DNA of 64,000 bases from the NCBI RefSeq assembly GCF_016921195.1, contig NZ_JAFGYF010000005.1:273508-337507 (forward strand), in the 5' to 3' direction. This document shows positions 49,301-58,160 of this stretch, piece after piece. Position 1 is the stretch's first letter. Each line of letters starts with the position of its first letter. This DNA is from Cellulosimicrobium cellulans. Lineage in GTDB: Bacteria > Actinomycetota > Actinomycetes > Actinomycetales > Cellulomonadaceae. Position numbers and translations under genes: made by a program. The notes beneath the pieces were generated by a model, which saw only the letters and a program-made list of their open reading frames with translations, was not told the DNA's origin and did not search any database.

Positions 49301-51891
49301 GCACGATCGAGCTGCGTCGCGACGCGGCCGACGGCGAGCTCCTCGGCACGGCCGAGATCCCGCAGACCGGTCTCGGTACGTTCACGGACGTGACCGTCGA
49401 GGTGACCGACCCGCTGGAGCCGTTCACGCTCTACGTCGTCTTCCCGGGCGAGGGGGAGCGTCGCCTCAACTTCATCGAGGCGGACGGCAAGGGCGTCTCG
49501 GGGACGACACGCCCCAAGGTCCGCATCACGTCCCCCGAGGCGGGCGTCCGTCTCGAGCAGGGCGAGATGACGGTCACCGCGGAGGCGGACGACACCGAGA
49601 ACACCGTGACGCAGGTCGAGTTCTTCGTCGACGGCGAGTCGATCGGCGTCGACGACACGGCTCCGTACGAGGCCACGTGGAACCCCACGGCGGACAACTA
49701 CTACGAGCTGACCGCCGTCGCCACGAACGACAAGGGCCTGTACACCCGCTCGCGCGTCGTCCTCGCCCAGGTCGGGGACCTCTTCGGCGGGATGAAGACC
49801 TTCACGAACGCGAACGGGACGTTCGAGCAGCTCGCCGAGGGCAAGTACCTCATCACGTCGGGCGGCGCGAACATGTGGCAGGGCACCAACGAGTACTCGA
49901 CCATCTACCGTGAGCAGGGCGCCGACGAGAACTGGTCGGCGACCGTGAAGATCAACAGCCAGGGCAACTCCAACGGGTCCGCCAAGGCCGGGATCATCGT
50001 CCGCAACGACGTCACGCAGACGGCGAACTCGCCGGGCTACGCGGCCCTGGGGATGCGCCCGAGCGGGGGCTTCGAGTGGCTCCGCGGCAACGCGGCCGGC
50101 CAGCTCGTCACGTCGTCCGCCGCGAGCTCCACGAGCTACCCCGCGTGGGTGCGGATCGTGCGCGACGGCGACCTGTACACGGCCTCCTGGAGCAAGGACG
50201 GCGAGAACTTCACGCAGATCGGCGAGCCGCAGGCCTTGCCGGGTGCGGCGTCCGTCCAGGACGTGGGTCTCTTCGTCACGGCGCACAGCACGACGGTGAC
50301 CAGCGCGGTCGAGTTCCAGGACTTCGTGTTCGACGACGACCCGCAGACCGAGGAGCCCGGTGGCGGGAACCCGCCGCAGTGCCTCGCGGACTCGTCCGAC
50401 GAGTTCGACGGCGAGGCGCTCGACCCGCGGTGGACGGTCGTCCGCCAGGCCGAGGGCAAGCCGATCACGGTCGCCGACGGCCACGCCGTCCTGCCCGTCG
50501 TGCAGGGCGACATCAACGAGGCCGCGACGGGGCCGATCAGCTACCTCGGTCAGCCCGCCCCGGCCGGGGCGTGGACGCTCGAGACCAAGCTCGACGTCCC
50601 GCTCGCGCGGCACTGGCAGCACGCGGGCCTCCTGGTCCACGTGACCGACGACGAGTACACCAAGCTCGCGTTCACGAAGAACCAGAACGGCAACCGCTTC
50701 CTCGAGTTCCAGACCGAGACCGGCGGGTCCCGCACGTGGCACGGCCAGACGAACGTCGCCGGGGACTTCCCGTCGACGATCCACCTGCGCCTGGTCTCGG
50801 ACGGGTCGGCGATCACCGCGGCGTACTCGGCGGACGGCCAGTCGTGGACGGCCCTCGCGGGCTCCGCCCCCGTCAAGGAGGGTGCGACGTTCGGCGTCAT
50901 GGCCGGCGGCGACACGGCGACGGCGGACACGGTCGCGAAGGTCGACTACGTCCACGTCACGGGGAGCGAGCCGGACGACGGCGTGCGCGAGCCGAGCGAC
51001 GAGTTCGAGGGCGACGCCCTCGACGGCTGCCGCTGGGACGCGATCGTCCGCTACGACGGGTCGAAGGTCGCCGTCGCCGACGGCGAGCTGCGCATCACGA
51101 CCCAGCCGGGCGACATCAACGCCGGGAACAACGGCGACCCGCGCAACTTCGTCCTCCAGACCGCCCCGGAGGGCGACTGGGTGGTCGAGACGCGGTTCAA
51201 GGCGCCGCTCGCGCACCGGTGGCAGCTCGCGGGTCTCATCGCGTACGGCGACGACGACAACTACGTCAAGGCCGACGTGCTCGCGAAGAACGCCCCGGGC
51301 ACGGCGCTGAACCTCGGCGCCGAGCTCGTCTCGGAGAAGGCCGGCCAGTTCGGCAACGGTGGCAACCGCCAGCTCGAGCTCGCCGACTCGACCGAGTCGG
51401 GCTACTGGTACGTGCGCCTCGAGAAGGTGGGGAGCACCTACCAGGGGTGGGTCAGCGACGGCGGGGTGAACTGGACGTCGCTCGGCGCTCCGGTGACCAA
51501 CGACGTGCCGCTGACCAAGGTCGGCCTCATGGCGATCGGCCCGGAGCAGGAGACGCCGGTCACGGTGGCCTTCGACTGGTTCCGTCTCACGACGGAGTCC
51601 GAGCCGGAGCCGACGGTCGACGTCGAGGTCACCGCCTCCGCCCGCTGCCTCGCGGGCAAGGCGTACCTCGCGCTCCGCGCGACGAACGCCGACGAGGCGC
51701 CCGTCGCGATCACCCTGACCACGCCGTTCGGCTCCAAGGAGTTCGGCGCGGTTGCGGTGGGTGCCAACGCCTACCAGTCGTTCGCGTCGCGGGCGACGTC
51801 GTTCGAGGCGGGCACGGCGACGGTCACGGCGACGCTCGGCGACGTCACGACCGAGATCGAGGTGCCGTACGACGCCGTGAGCTGCGGCTGA
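46309..51891 (+). CDS. Giant secreted ThuA / GSDH-propeller / PKD / CBM protein 2
   Basis: Protein of 1860 residues, the longest of the three. Order: signal peptide (cut near 32, MASAADD), ThuA (43-270), GSDH-like propeller (280-730), PKD (735-825), a GHDAHAHP block, CBM6-like (940-1065), an extra Ig-like domain (1068-1155, TEN..VEFFVDGESIGVDD), three concanavalin-like modules (about 1160-1345, 1365-1555, 1565-1765) and the C-terminal module (1770-1860). In the propeller the His motif reads PGHTGGGLLVDH and lacks the two Cys seen in proteins 1 and 3. GGAGG precedes ATG 46309. The ThuA domain (FTKTTQFRHTEAI, GGIVAIHNATD) is the most diverged of the three, so its substrate may differ. Confidence 0.88.
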   Translation: MTARRPRRARSVAALTIGALAFTLAPVTMASAADDPVPADEEHKVLIFTKTTQFRHTEAITQGTPVLEAAFAEVGIASDHTEDSSVFNDEDLAQYDALVMFQTSGDPWNADEKAALERYQQAGGGIVAIHNATDMRGSYGWWDDMIGALMPGHAATGTSPGLPGTVRVEDRTHPSTEHLSQRWTRADEWYNYSANVRGSAHVLATMDESTYDAGGNKMGYDHPISWCKPYDGGRAWMTGMGHFGAHYTQEPDFVQHIVGGVQWAAGLVEGDCGGTDWGSFEKIALDSNTSAPFGMDVAPDGRVFYTELVRGQIRVYDPRTQNTTTAITIPVYSGGEDGLLGIALDKDFAENGYLYQYYSPASSNDSDPANFFSRVSRFTVSSDGPGSTVIDPASEKVLLEIPAGRLPDEPGHTGGGLLVDHQTGDLYIGVGDDVNPHSEPSGGYAPISERDGTWHDARATSANTNDLRGKVLRIHPEDDGTYSIPEGNLFPPGTEKTLPEIYAMGFRNPFRFTIDPATGYLGVADYSPDNGSDNLATRGPAGIAEWNLVKEPGFFGWPLCMGDNEPFRDVDYRTSPVTVGDFFDCDNPVNDSVKNTGLTELPPAQPADMWYGYQRSSVPGAINAGGGLAPMGGPFYQFDPELDSDTKFPASYDGKAFFYEWARNKMYTIDLKDPEAAPGVTDVEKVNPFLPQEQFLAPIDSKFGPDGAMYVLDWGGGFGRDNPNSGLHRIDYLSGSRSPVSKPVATPDSGIAPLEVTFDGTGSTDPEGEELTYAWDFDGDGTTDSTSAAPSHTYTENGVYDARLTVTDPAGKVGTATVPITVGNTRPEVDFGLPPTGSFFTFGDDITWDVSVTDAEDSPDGEEIDDEQVIIQPALGHDAHAHPAEPLHGRTGTVATSLGGGHGEDMNVFYVIDARYTDRGGEGDVPALTGSDTTLIFPKKREAEFHADSDGTTTIPSRDVEGGGSVITGSNGSWASYDPVSLYGVQALNLRVAAAAEGTIELRRDAADGELLGTAEIPQTGLGTFTDVTVEVTDPLEPFTLYVVFPGEGERRLNFIEADGKGVSGTTRPKVRITSPEAGVRLEQGEMTVTAEADDTENTVTQVEFFVDGESIGVDDTAPYEATWNPTADNYYELTAVATNDKGLYTRSRVVLAQVGDLFGGMKTFTNANGTFEQLAEGKYLITSGGANMWQGTNEYSTIYREQGADENWSATVKINSQGNSNGSAKAGIIVRNDVTQTANSPGYAALGMRPSGGFEWLRGNAAGQLVTSSAASSTSYPAWVRIVRDGDLYTASWSKDGENFTQIGEPQALPGAASVQDVGLFVTAHSTTVTSAVEFQDFVFDDDPQTEEPGGGNPPQCLADSSDEFDGEALDPRWTVVRQAEGKPITVADGHAVLPVVQGDINEAATGPISYLGQPAPAGAWTLETKLDVPLARHWQHAGLLVHVTDDEYTKLAFTKNQNGNRFLEFQTETGGSRTWHGQTNVAGDFPSTIHLRLVSDGSAITAAYSADGQSWTALAGSAPVKEGATFGVMAGGDTATADTVAKVDYVHVTGSEPDDGVREPSDEFEGDALDGCRWDAIVRYDGSKVAVADGELRITTQPGDINAGNNGDPRNFVLQTAPEGDWVVETRFKAPLAHRWQLAGLIAYGDDDNYVKADVLAKNAPGTALNLGAELVSEKAGQFGNGGNRQLELADSTESGYWYVRLEKVGSTYQGWVSDGGVNWTSLGAPVTNDVPLTKVGLMAIGPEQETPVTVAFDWFRLTTESEPEPTVDVEVTASARCLAGKAYLALRATNADEAPVAITLTTPFGSKEFGAVAVGANAYQSFASRATSFEAGTATVTATLGDVTTEIEVPYDAVSCG

Positions 51892-51934
51892 CGACGGGCC
51901 GGTGACGGGCGACCCGCTCCCGCCACCGGCCACC

Positions 51935-51966
51935 GCGCCGGCCCGGCCTCGCGGCCGGGCCGGCGC
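51935..51966. terminator. Strong terminator after giant protein 2
   Basis: Perfect 14-bp stem GCGCCGGCCCGGCC (51935-51948) against 51953-51966 with a 4-base TCGC loop. Confidence 0.85.
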
Positions 51967-52001
51967 ACACCGAGCGGGAGGACCAGGGACAGGAGCGACA
52001 G

Positions 52002-52889
52002 GTGGCACAGCGCACCTCGGCACGGACGCCGACGACACGGACACCGGCGGGAGGAGCCCGGAAGGGCTCGGGCCGCACGGACGGACCGACGACGCCCGCG
52101 CGCTCCCGTCCCGCCGACCGGGGCGGTGCCGGCCGCCCCGAGCCCCGGCCGCCGGCGCGCGTCCGCGCGCGCCGGTGGTTCGCGGGCCTCGACCCGTGGC
52201 GCCGGGTGCTCGTGGCCCTCGCCGCGCTCGCCGTGGTCGCGGTGGCGGTCGCGCTCGTCGTCGTGCTCACGCGGCAGGTGCCGGCCGCGACCGACGAGGG
52301 CTTCGCCGTCGACCCTGCGCGGGTCGCCGAGCTCGAGGCGGCCGAGGAGGCGCGCGACGCGGACAACCTCGTCGCGTCGATCGAGCACGCCCGGCACGTG
52401 CAGGCCGAGCTCGTCCCCGTCCTGCACGGGCTGCACGCGGTCCTGCCGGTCGACGGCTCGACCGCGGTCCCGGCCGACCCGGACCAGGTGGCCACGTGGC
52501 GCGCGACCGTCGACACGCTGGTCGCCGAGACGGAGAGCCTCGACAGCGGCTCGTCCGAGCACAACATCGTCCGCAACGGGATGCTCACGTCGCTCGAGCT
52601 CGTCGGCGACACGCTCGACGCCGTCGGCCTCGCGGCCGCCGCGGACGCGAGCGACCCGACGGCGGCGGCCGACCTCTACGCCCTCGCGGGCGAGCTGCGC
52701 ACGCGCGCCGTCGACACGTGGGGTCTCGCCGCGATCCAGCTCGACCTCCGCTCGACCTCCGGGGGTCAGGGCCACGTCCACGTGTTCCTGCCCGTGCACC
52801 CGGACGACTCGCTCGACGGGGGCATGGACCTCGGGCACGAGGGCGGCTCCACGGACGACGAGGACGCGCACGAGGACCACGACCACTGA
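52002..52889 (+). CDS. Membrane-anchored protein with His/Asp-rich tail, function unknown
   Basis: Protein of 295 residues: a disordered Arg/Pro/Thr-rich cytosolic part (1-62), one membrane helix (about 66-89), an extracellular all-helical domain (about 100-245) and a C-terminal tail GHVHVFLPVHPDD then HEGGSTDDEDAHEDHDH. The tail holds about eight His among acidic residues, as in metal-binding tails. I recognise no family. It lies between giant genes 2 and 3, with its own AGGAGCG site and terminators on both sides. Supplying calcium or another metal to the secreted propellers is a guess. Confidence 0.7.
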   Translation: MAQRTSARTPTTRTPAGGARKGSGRTDGPTTPARSRPADRGGAGRPEPRPPARVRARRWFAGLDPWRRVLVALAALAVVAVAVALVVVLTRQVPAATDEGFAVDPARVAELEAAEEARDADNLVASIEHARHVQAELVPVLHGLHAVLPVDGSTAVPADPDQVATWRATVDTLVAETESLDSGSSEHNIVRNGMLTSLELVGDTLDAVGLAAAADASDPTAAADLYALAGELRTRAVDTWGLAAIQLDLRSTSGGQGHVHVFLPVHPDDSLDGGMDLGHEGGSTDDEDAHEDHDH

Positions 52890-52894
52890 CCGAC

Positions 52895-52916
52895 GGCGGC
52901 CCGGGAAGGGGCCGCC
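52895..52916. terminator. Terminator after His-tail protein
   Basis: 8-bp stem GGCGGCCC (52895-52902) against GGGCCGCC (52909-52916), 6-nt loop, 6 bases after the stop. Confidence 0.6.
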
Positions 52917-53088
52917 CCACCGACCTCCCGGTCGGGCGCCCTCCGGGGTGCAGGCCGAGCCCGACCGGGACCTGACCGGAGCGCCCCGCGCGAGGACGCG
53001 CGGCGCCGACGCACCACGAGGAAGGAGAGCAGGACCTGCGGCCCGGCAACGACGCCGAGCCGCACCGATCAGTTCTCAAGGAGGAGAA

Positions 53089-56000
53089 GTGACAGCACGA
53101 CCTTCGAGGGGTCGGCGCCAGGGGGTCGCGGCGGTCACCGCCGCGGCCCTCGTCGCGCCGGCGCTCACCCTCGCGACGGCGGCCCCTGCCGCCGCGCACG
53201 ACGAGTTCTCCGTCATGGTCTTCAGCAAGACCGCCGCGTTCCGGCACGGCTCGATCCCGGCGGGCATCGCGGCGATCCAGCAGCTCGGCACCGAGCACCA
53301 CTTCGCCGTCACCGCGACCGAGGACGCGGGAGCGTTCACGGACGAGAACCTCGCCCGGTACGACGCCGTCGTCTGGCTGTCCACCACGGGCGACGTCCTG
53401 AACGCCGAGCAGCAGGGCGCGTTCGAGCGGTACATCGCCGCCGGCGGGGGGTACGCCGGCGTCCACGCGGCGTCCGACACCGAGTACGACTGGCCCTGGT
53501 ACGGAGAGCTCGTCGGCGCGTACTTCGACAGCCACCCGCACAACCAGGACGCGACGATCGTCGTCGCGGACGACGAGCACCCCTCGACCGCGCACCTCGG
53601 GTCCACCTGGGACCGGTACGACGAGTGGTACAACTACCGCGAGAACCCGCGCGGCCAGGTCCACGTGCTCGCGAGCCTCGACGAGTCGTCGTACTCCCCG
53701 GGGTCGGGCGCCATGGGCGCGGACCACCCGATCGCCTGGTGCCAGGAGTACGACGGCGGCCGGTCCTGGTACACGGGCGGCGGCCACACCGACGAGTCGT
53801 ACACCGACCCGGCGTTCGTCCAGCACCTGCTCGGCGGCATCCGGACCGCCGCCGGTGCGGTCGACGCCGACTGCGGCGCGACGGTCGACGCCTCGTTCGA
53901 GCAGGTGACGCTCGCCAAGGGCGCGGCCAAGACGGGCGAGCCGATCGCCATGGCCGTCCTGCCGGACGGCGACGTCCTGCACACCTCGCGCGACGGGCGC
54001 GTCTGGTACACGACGGCGGACGCCACGACGGCGCTCGCGGGCACCGTGCCCGTGTACACGCACGACGAGGACGGCCTCCAGGGCGTCGCGATCGACCCCG
54101 ACTTCGCCGAGAACCGCTGGGTGTACCTCTACTACGCGCCCAGGCTCGACACGCCGCCCGGTGACGCGCCCGAGACGTCGGCCGACCCGGCCGCGTTCGA
54201 GGCGTTCGAGGGGTACAACCAGCTCTCGCGGTTCCGGCTCACCGAGCAGAACGTGCTGGACCTGGCGAGCGAGCAGAAGATCCTCCAGGTCCCAGCGGAC
54301 CGCGGGCTGTGCTGCCACGCGGGCGGCGAGATCGACTTCGACGCCGAGGGCAACCTCTACCTGTCGACCGGTGACGACACGAACCCGTTCGCGTCCGACG
54401 GCTATGCGCCGATCGACGAGCGGGCGACCCGCAACCCGGCGTTCGACGCCCGCCGCAGCTCGGGGAACACGAACGACCTGCGGGGCAAGCTCCTGCGCAT
54501 CACGGTCGCCGAGGACGGGTCGTACACGATCCCGGAGGGCAACCTGTTCCCCGAGGGCGAGTACGAGGCCGGCAAGACCCGGCCCGAGATCTACGCGATG
54601 GGTTTCCGCAACCCGTTCCGCTTCGCGGTCGACAAGGCGACCGGCGAGGTCCACCTGGGCGACTACGGCCCCGACGCGGGCGGCGCGAACGCGAACCGCG
54701 GCCCCGGCGGCACGGTCGAGTTCAACGTCATCTCCGAGGCGGGCAACTACGGCTGGCCGTACTGCATCGGCGACAACCTCGCGTACAACGACTACGACTT
54801 CGAGACCAAGGTCTCCGGGCCGAAGTTCGACTGCGCGGCGCCCAAGAACACGAGCCCGCACAACACGGGGCTCGTCGACCTCCCGCCCGCCGTGCCGGCG
54901 TGGCAGCCGTACGACGGCGGGTCCGTGCCCGCGTTCGGGACGGGCGGCGAGTCCCCGATGGGCGCCGTCGTCTACGACTACGACCCCGAGCTCGAGTCCG
55001 AGACCAAGTTCCCCGCGTACTACGACGGCAAGCCCCTGCTCTACGAGTGGGACCGCGCGTGGATCAAGGAGGCGATCCGCGCCGAGGACGGCAGCCCCGC
55101 GGGCTTCGTCCCGGCGCTGGAGTTCATGGACCTGCGCCGGCCGATGAACCTCGAGTTCGGGCCCGACGGCTCGCTCTACGTGCTCGACTACGGCGGCGGC
55201 TACTTCGGGGGCGACGCGCTCTCGGCCGTCTACCGGATCGACTACGTGCGCGGAGGCCGCTCGCCGGTCGCCCAGATCGACGCCACGCCGACGGACGGCC
55301 AGGCGCCGCTCGTCGTGTCGTTCGACGGCACCGGCTCGTCCCACCCGGACGGCAAGGAGTTCACGTACGCCTGGGACCTCGACGGCGACGGCCAGACCGA
55401 CGCCACCGACGCCCAGGTCTCGCGGACGTTCACCGAGAACGGCCGGCACGAGGTGCGGCTCACCGTCACCGACGCCGACGGCAAGCAGGGCGTGGCGACC
55501 ACGACCATCACCGTGGGCAACACCGCGCCCGAGGTGACGCTCGAGCTCCCGGCCGACGGCCAGTTCTTCGACTTCGGCGACCAGGTCCCGTACCGGGTCA
55601 CGGTCACCGACGCCGAGGACGGCGCGCAGGTCGACTGCGGCCGGGTCGTCGTCGAGTACATCCTCGGCCACGACAACCACGGCCACCCGCTGTCGAGCGC
55701 GACGGGCTGCGAGGGCGTCCTCACGACCGCCAAGGACGAGGGCCACGGCCTCGACGCGAACATCTTCGGCGTCGTCAACGCGACCTACACCGACGGCGGC
55801 GGCGTCGACGGCGTGCCCGCCCTCACGTCCGACGACGAGGTCGTGCTGCACACGCGCACCAAGCAGGCCGAGTACTTCACCGACAGCCACGGCGTCCAGG
55901 TCGTCGCGAAGGACGTCTCCGAGGGCGGCAGACAGCTCGGGTACATCGCGGCGGGCGACTGGTTCGCGTTCGACCGGATGAACCTCGCGGGCATCGACTC

Positions 56001-58080
56001 GATCTCCGCGCGGTACAGCTCGGGCGGCTCCGGCGGCGTGCTCGACGTGCGGGACGGCGCCGTCGACGGGCCGGTCCTCGCGACGCTCACGCTGTCGCCG
56101 ACCGGGAGCTGGGAGACGCCGGCGCGCACGCAGGCGGTCCCGGTCACCGGCCCCGGCGGCACGCGCACGCTCTACTTCGTCGCGCGCTCGACGACGGGGG
56201 CGACGGGCGACATGTTCGACGTCGACTCGGTCACCTTCACGGGTCGGGGCGCGGCGAACAACGTGGCCCCGGTGGTCGGCTCCGTGACGGCGACGCCCGC
56301 CACCGGCGACGCCCCGCTCGACGTCGCGTTCTCCGCGCAGGCCTCCGACGCCGACGGCGACGCGCTCACGTACGCGTGGGACTTCGGCGACGGCGGCACG
56401 GCGACGGGCGCGACCGCGCGGCACACCTACGCCGAGGCCGGGAGCTACACGGCCAAGGTCACCGTGAGCGACCCGTCGGGCGCGCACGCGACCGGCACCG
56501 TCGCGGTCTCCGTGTACGGCACGCTCGAGTGCACCGAGCCGGACCCCCAGCGCGGGCCCGAGGACGAGTTCGAGGGCGAGGCGCTCGACGGCTGCCGCTG
56601 GGACGCCGTCGACCTCCGCCCCGACCTCGCCCAGGTGCGCGACGGGAAGTGGGTCGTGCGCACGACGGACGCCGACTTCGCCGGCACCGGCAACCAGCGC
56701 GTGCCCAACATCATCACGACCGACCAGCCGGGCGACTCCTGGACGGTCGAGACCAGGATGACGGCCGCGTTCGCGAACCAGTACCAGCAGGGTGGTCTCA
56801 TCGTGCGCGCCTCGGAGTCCGACTACGTCAAGCTCGCCGTGGTCCAGCACCCCGGCGGCTTGCGCGTCGAGCTCCGCAGCGAGATCGGCGACGTCGTGCA
56901 GTCCACGAACGGCGACGTCCTCGACATCGCGAAGCCCGTCTACGGCGAGTACCTGCTGCGGCTGTCGCGTGAGGGGAGCTCGTTCACCGGGTCGTACTCG
57001 CTCGACAACGGGCAGACCTGGGTCCCGACCACGCGCGCCGTCACGCACGCGGGGCTCGGCGACGCGGGCGTCGGCGTGTTTGCGCTCGGCAAGGGTGCGG
57101 GCGCGAACCAGATCGACGTCGCGTTCGACCACGTGCGCGAGGTCGACGGCAGCGGCGTGCCCGTGTGCGAGGACGTCACCGCGAGCGACACGTTCGACGG
57201 CAGCGGCTCCGGCCTCGGCCTCGACCCGTGCCGCTGGTACGTCGTCAACGCCGACCCGTCGCGGCTCGCCGTCACGGACGGCGCGCTCCGGCTCACCACG
57301 ACTGACGACGACGTGTACGGCGCGACGAACTCCACCGTGCCGAACATCGTCCGCTCGAAGGTCGTGACGGGCGACGAGTGGACCGTCGAGACGACGGTGC
57401 GCGCCGACCTCACGCAGAACTACCACCAGGGCGGCCTCATGGTCTACAAGGACCAGGCCACCTACGTGAAGGTCGGGGTGATCCACAACGGCGGCACCGC
57501 CGGGACGGTCGGCTTCGAGGTCCGCAGCGAGAAGGGCGACGTCGTGCTGCAGCCGCAGCCCGGAGTCAGCTCCCTGCCCCGCGAGGCGGACGGGACGTAC
57601 CACGTGCGTCTCGCCCGGTCCGGGGACACGTTCGTCGGCTCGTGGTCGCTCGACGGCGAGCGGTGGACCGAGCTCGCGGCCGTGACGAACGACCAGCTCG
57701 ACGGGATCGGGGTCGGGCCGTTCGCGCTCGGCAAGAACCAGACCCAGCCCACGGTCGTCGCGTTCGAGGACTTCGTCCTCGAGGGCGAGCAGGTCGAGCA
57801 GCCGCTCGACGTCGCGACCGAGGTCCAGGTCCGGTGCCTCGCCGGCAAGGCGTACGTCGCGGTCCGCGCGACGAACGCCGACGACGTGCCGGTCGACGTC
57901 ACGCTGACGACGCCGTTCGGCACCAAGGCGTTCACCGGCGTCCAGCCGGGCGCCTCGGCGTACCAGTCGTTCGCGGCCCGGGCGACGTCCGTCGAGGCGG
58001 GCGTCGTGGGGATCGCGGCGACCGGTGACGGCCGCACGTTCGCGGCCGACGTCGCGTACGACGCCAAGAGCTGCGGCTGA
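53089..58080 (+). CDS. Giant secreted ThuA / GSDH-propeller / PKD / CBM6 protein 3
   Basis: Protein of 1663 residues, same module order and nearly the same length as protein 1: signal peptide (about 1-37, ending APAAAHDE), ThuA (40-255), GSDH-like propeller (265-730) with LCCHAGGEIDFDAEGNL and NTNDLRGKLLRI, PKD (735-820), a LGHDNHGHP block, CBM6-like (905-1040), PKD (1045-1130), two concanavalin/DUF1349-like modules and the C-terminal module. GTG 53089 follows AAGGAGGAGA. DNA of the ThuA part matches protein 1 exactly over runs of 40 bases or more, so 1 and 3 are recent duplicates or converted copies. It is followed by a strong terminator. Confidence 0.88.
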   Translation: MTARPSRGRRQGVAAVTAAALVAPALTLATAAPAAAHDEFSVMVFSKTAAFRHGSIPAGIAAIQQLGTEHHFAVTATEDAGAFTDENLARYDAVVWLSTTGDVLNAEQQGAFERYIAAGGGYAGVHAASDTEYDWPWYGELVGAYFDSHPHNQDATIVVADDEHPSTAHLGSTWDRYDEWYNYRENPRGQVHVLASLDESSYSPGSGAMGADHPIAWCQEYDGGRSWYTGGGHTDESYTDPAFVQHLLGGIRTAAGAVDADCGATVDASFEQVTLAKGAAKTGEPIAMAVLPDGDVLHTSRDGRVWYTTADATTALAGTVPVYTHDEDGLQGVAIDPDFAENRWVYLYYAPRLDTPPGDAPETSADPAAFEAFEGYNQLSRFRLTEQNVLDLASEQKILQVPADRGLCCHAGGEIDFDAEGNLYLSTGDDTNPFASDGYAPIDERATRNPAFDARRSSGNTNDLRGKLLRITVAEDGSYTIPEGNLFPEGEYEAGKTRPEIYAMGFRNPFRFAVDKATGEVHLGDYGPDAGGANANRGPGGTVEFNVISEAGNYGWPYCIGDNLAYNDYDFETKVSGPKFDCAAPKNTSPHNTGLVDLPPAVPAWQPYDGGSVPAFGTGGESPMGAVVYDYDPELESETKFPAYYDGKPLLYEWDRAWIKEAIRAEDGSPAGFVPALEFMDLRRPMNLEFGPDGSLYVLDYGGGYFGGDALSAVYRIDYVRGGRSPVAQIDATPTDGQAPLVVSFDGTGSSHPDGKEFTYAWDLDGDGQTDATDAQVSRTFTENGRHEVRLTVTDADGKQGVATTTITVGNTAPEVTLELPADGQFFDFGDQVPYRVTVTDAEDGAQVDCGRVVVEYILGHDNHGHPLSSATGCEGVLTTAKDEGHGLDANIFGVVNATYTDGGGVDGVPALTSDDEVVLHTRTKQAEYFTDSHGVQVVAKDVSEGGRQLGYIAAGDWFAFDRMNLAGIDSISARYSSGGSGGVLDVRDGAVDGPVLATLTLSPTGSWETPARTQAVPVTGPGGTRTLYFVARSTTGATGDMFDVDSVTFTGRGAANNVAPVVGSVTATPATGDAPLDVAFSAQASDADGDALTYAWDFGDGGTATGATARHTYAEAGSYTAKVTVSDPSGAHATGTVAVSVYGTLECTEPDPQRGPEDEFEGEALDGCRWDAVDLRPDLAQVRDGKWVVRTTDADFAGTGNQRVPNIITTDQPGDSWTVETRMTAAFANQYQQGGLIVRASESDYVKLAVVQHPGGLRVELRSEIGDVVQSTNGDVLDIAKPVYGEYLLRLSREGSSFTGSYSLDNGQTWVPTTRAVTHAGLGDAGVGVFALGKGAGANQIDVAFDHVREVDGSGVPVCEDVTASDTFDGSGSGLGLDPCRWYVVNADPSRLAVTDGALRLTTTDDDVYGATNSTVPNIVRSKVVTGDEWTVETTVRADLTQNYHQGGLMVYKDQATYVKVGVIHNGGTAGTVGFEVRSEKGDVVLQPQPGVSSLPREADGTYHVRLARSGDTFVGSWSLDGERWTELAAVTNDQLDGIGVGPFALGKNQTQPTVVAFEDFVLEGEQVEQPLDVATEVQVRCLAGKAYVAVRATNADDVPVDVTLTTPFGTKAFTGVQPGASAYQSFAARATSVEAGVVGIAATGDGRTFAADVAYDAKSCG

Positions 58081-58102
58081 CGCGACAGCTCGGCAGCAGG
58101 CA

Positions 58103-58136
58103 GAGGGCCGGTCGGGGGCGTCCCCGACCGGCCCTC
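58103..58136. terminator. Terminator after giant protein 3
   Basis: Perfect 15-bp stem GAGGGCCGGTCGGGG (58103-58117) against 58122-58136, 4-base loop. It lies between convergent genes (stops 58080 and 58161), so it can work both ways. Confidence 0.85.
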
Positions 58137-58160
58137 GGTCGTACGGGTCGTCGCGTCGCG

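Noticed and set aside
45028..52044. Open frame of over 2300 codons on the minus strand opposite giant gene 2
   Set aside because: Arg/Asp/His/Val-rich sequence with no domains, caused by the codon pattern of the real plus-strand gene. The same holds for the minus-strand frames at 31391-37444 and 52585-57603.
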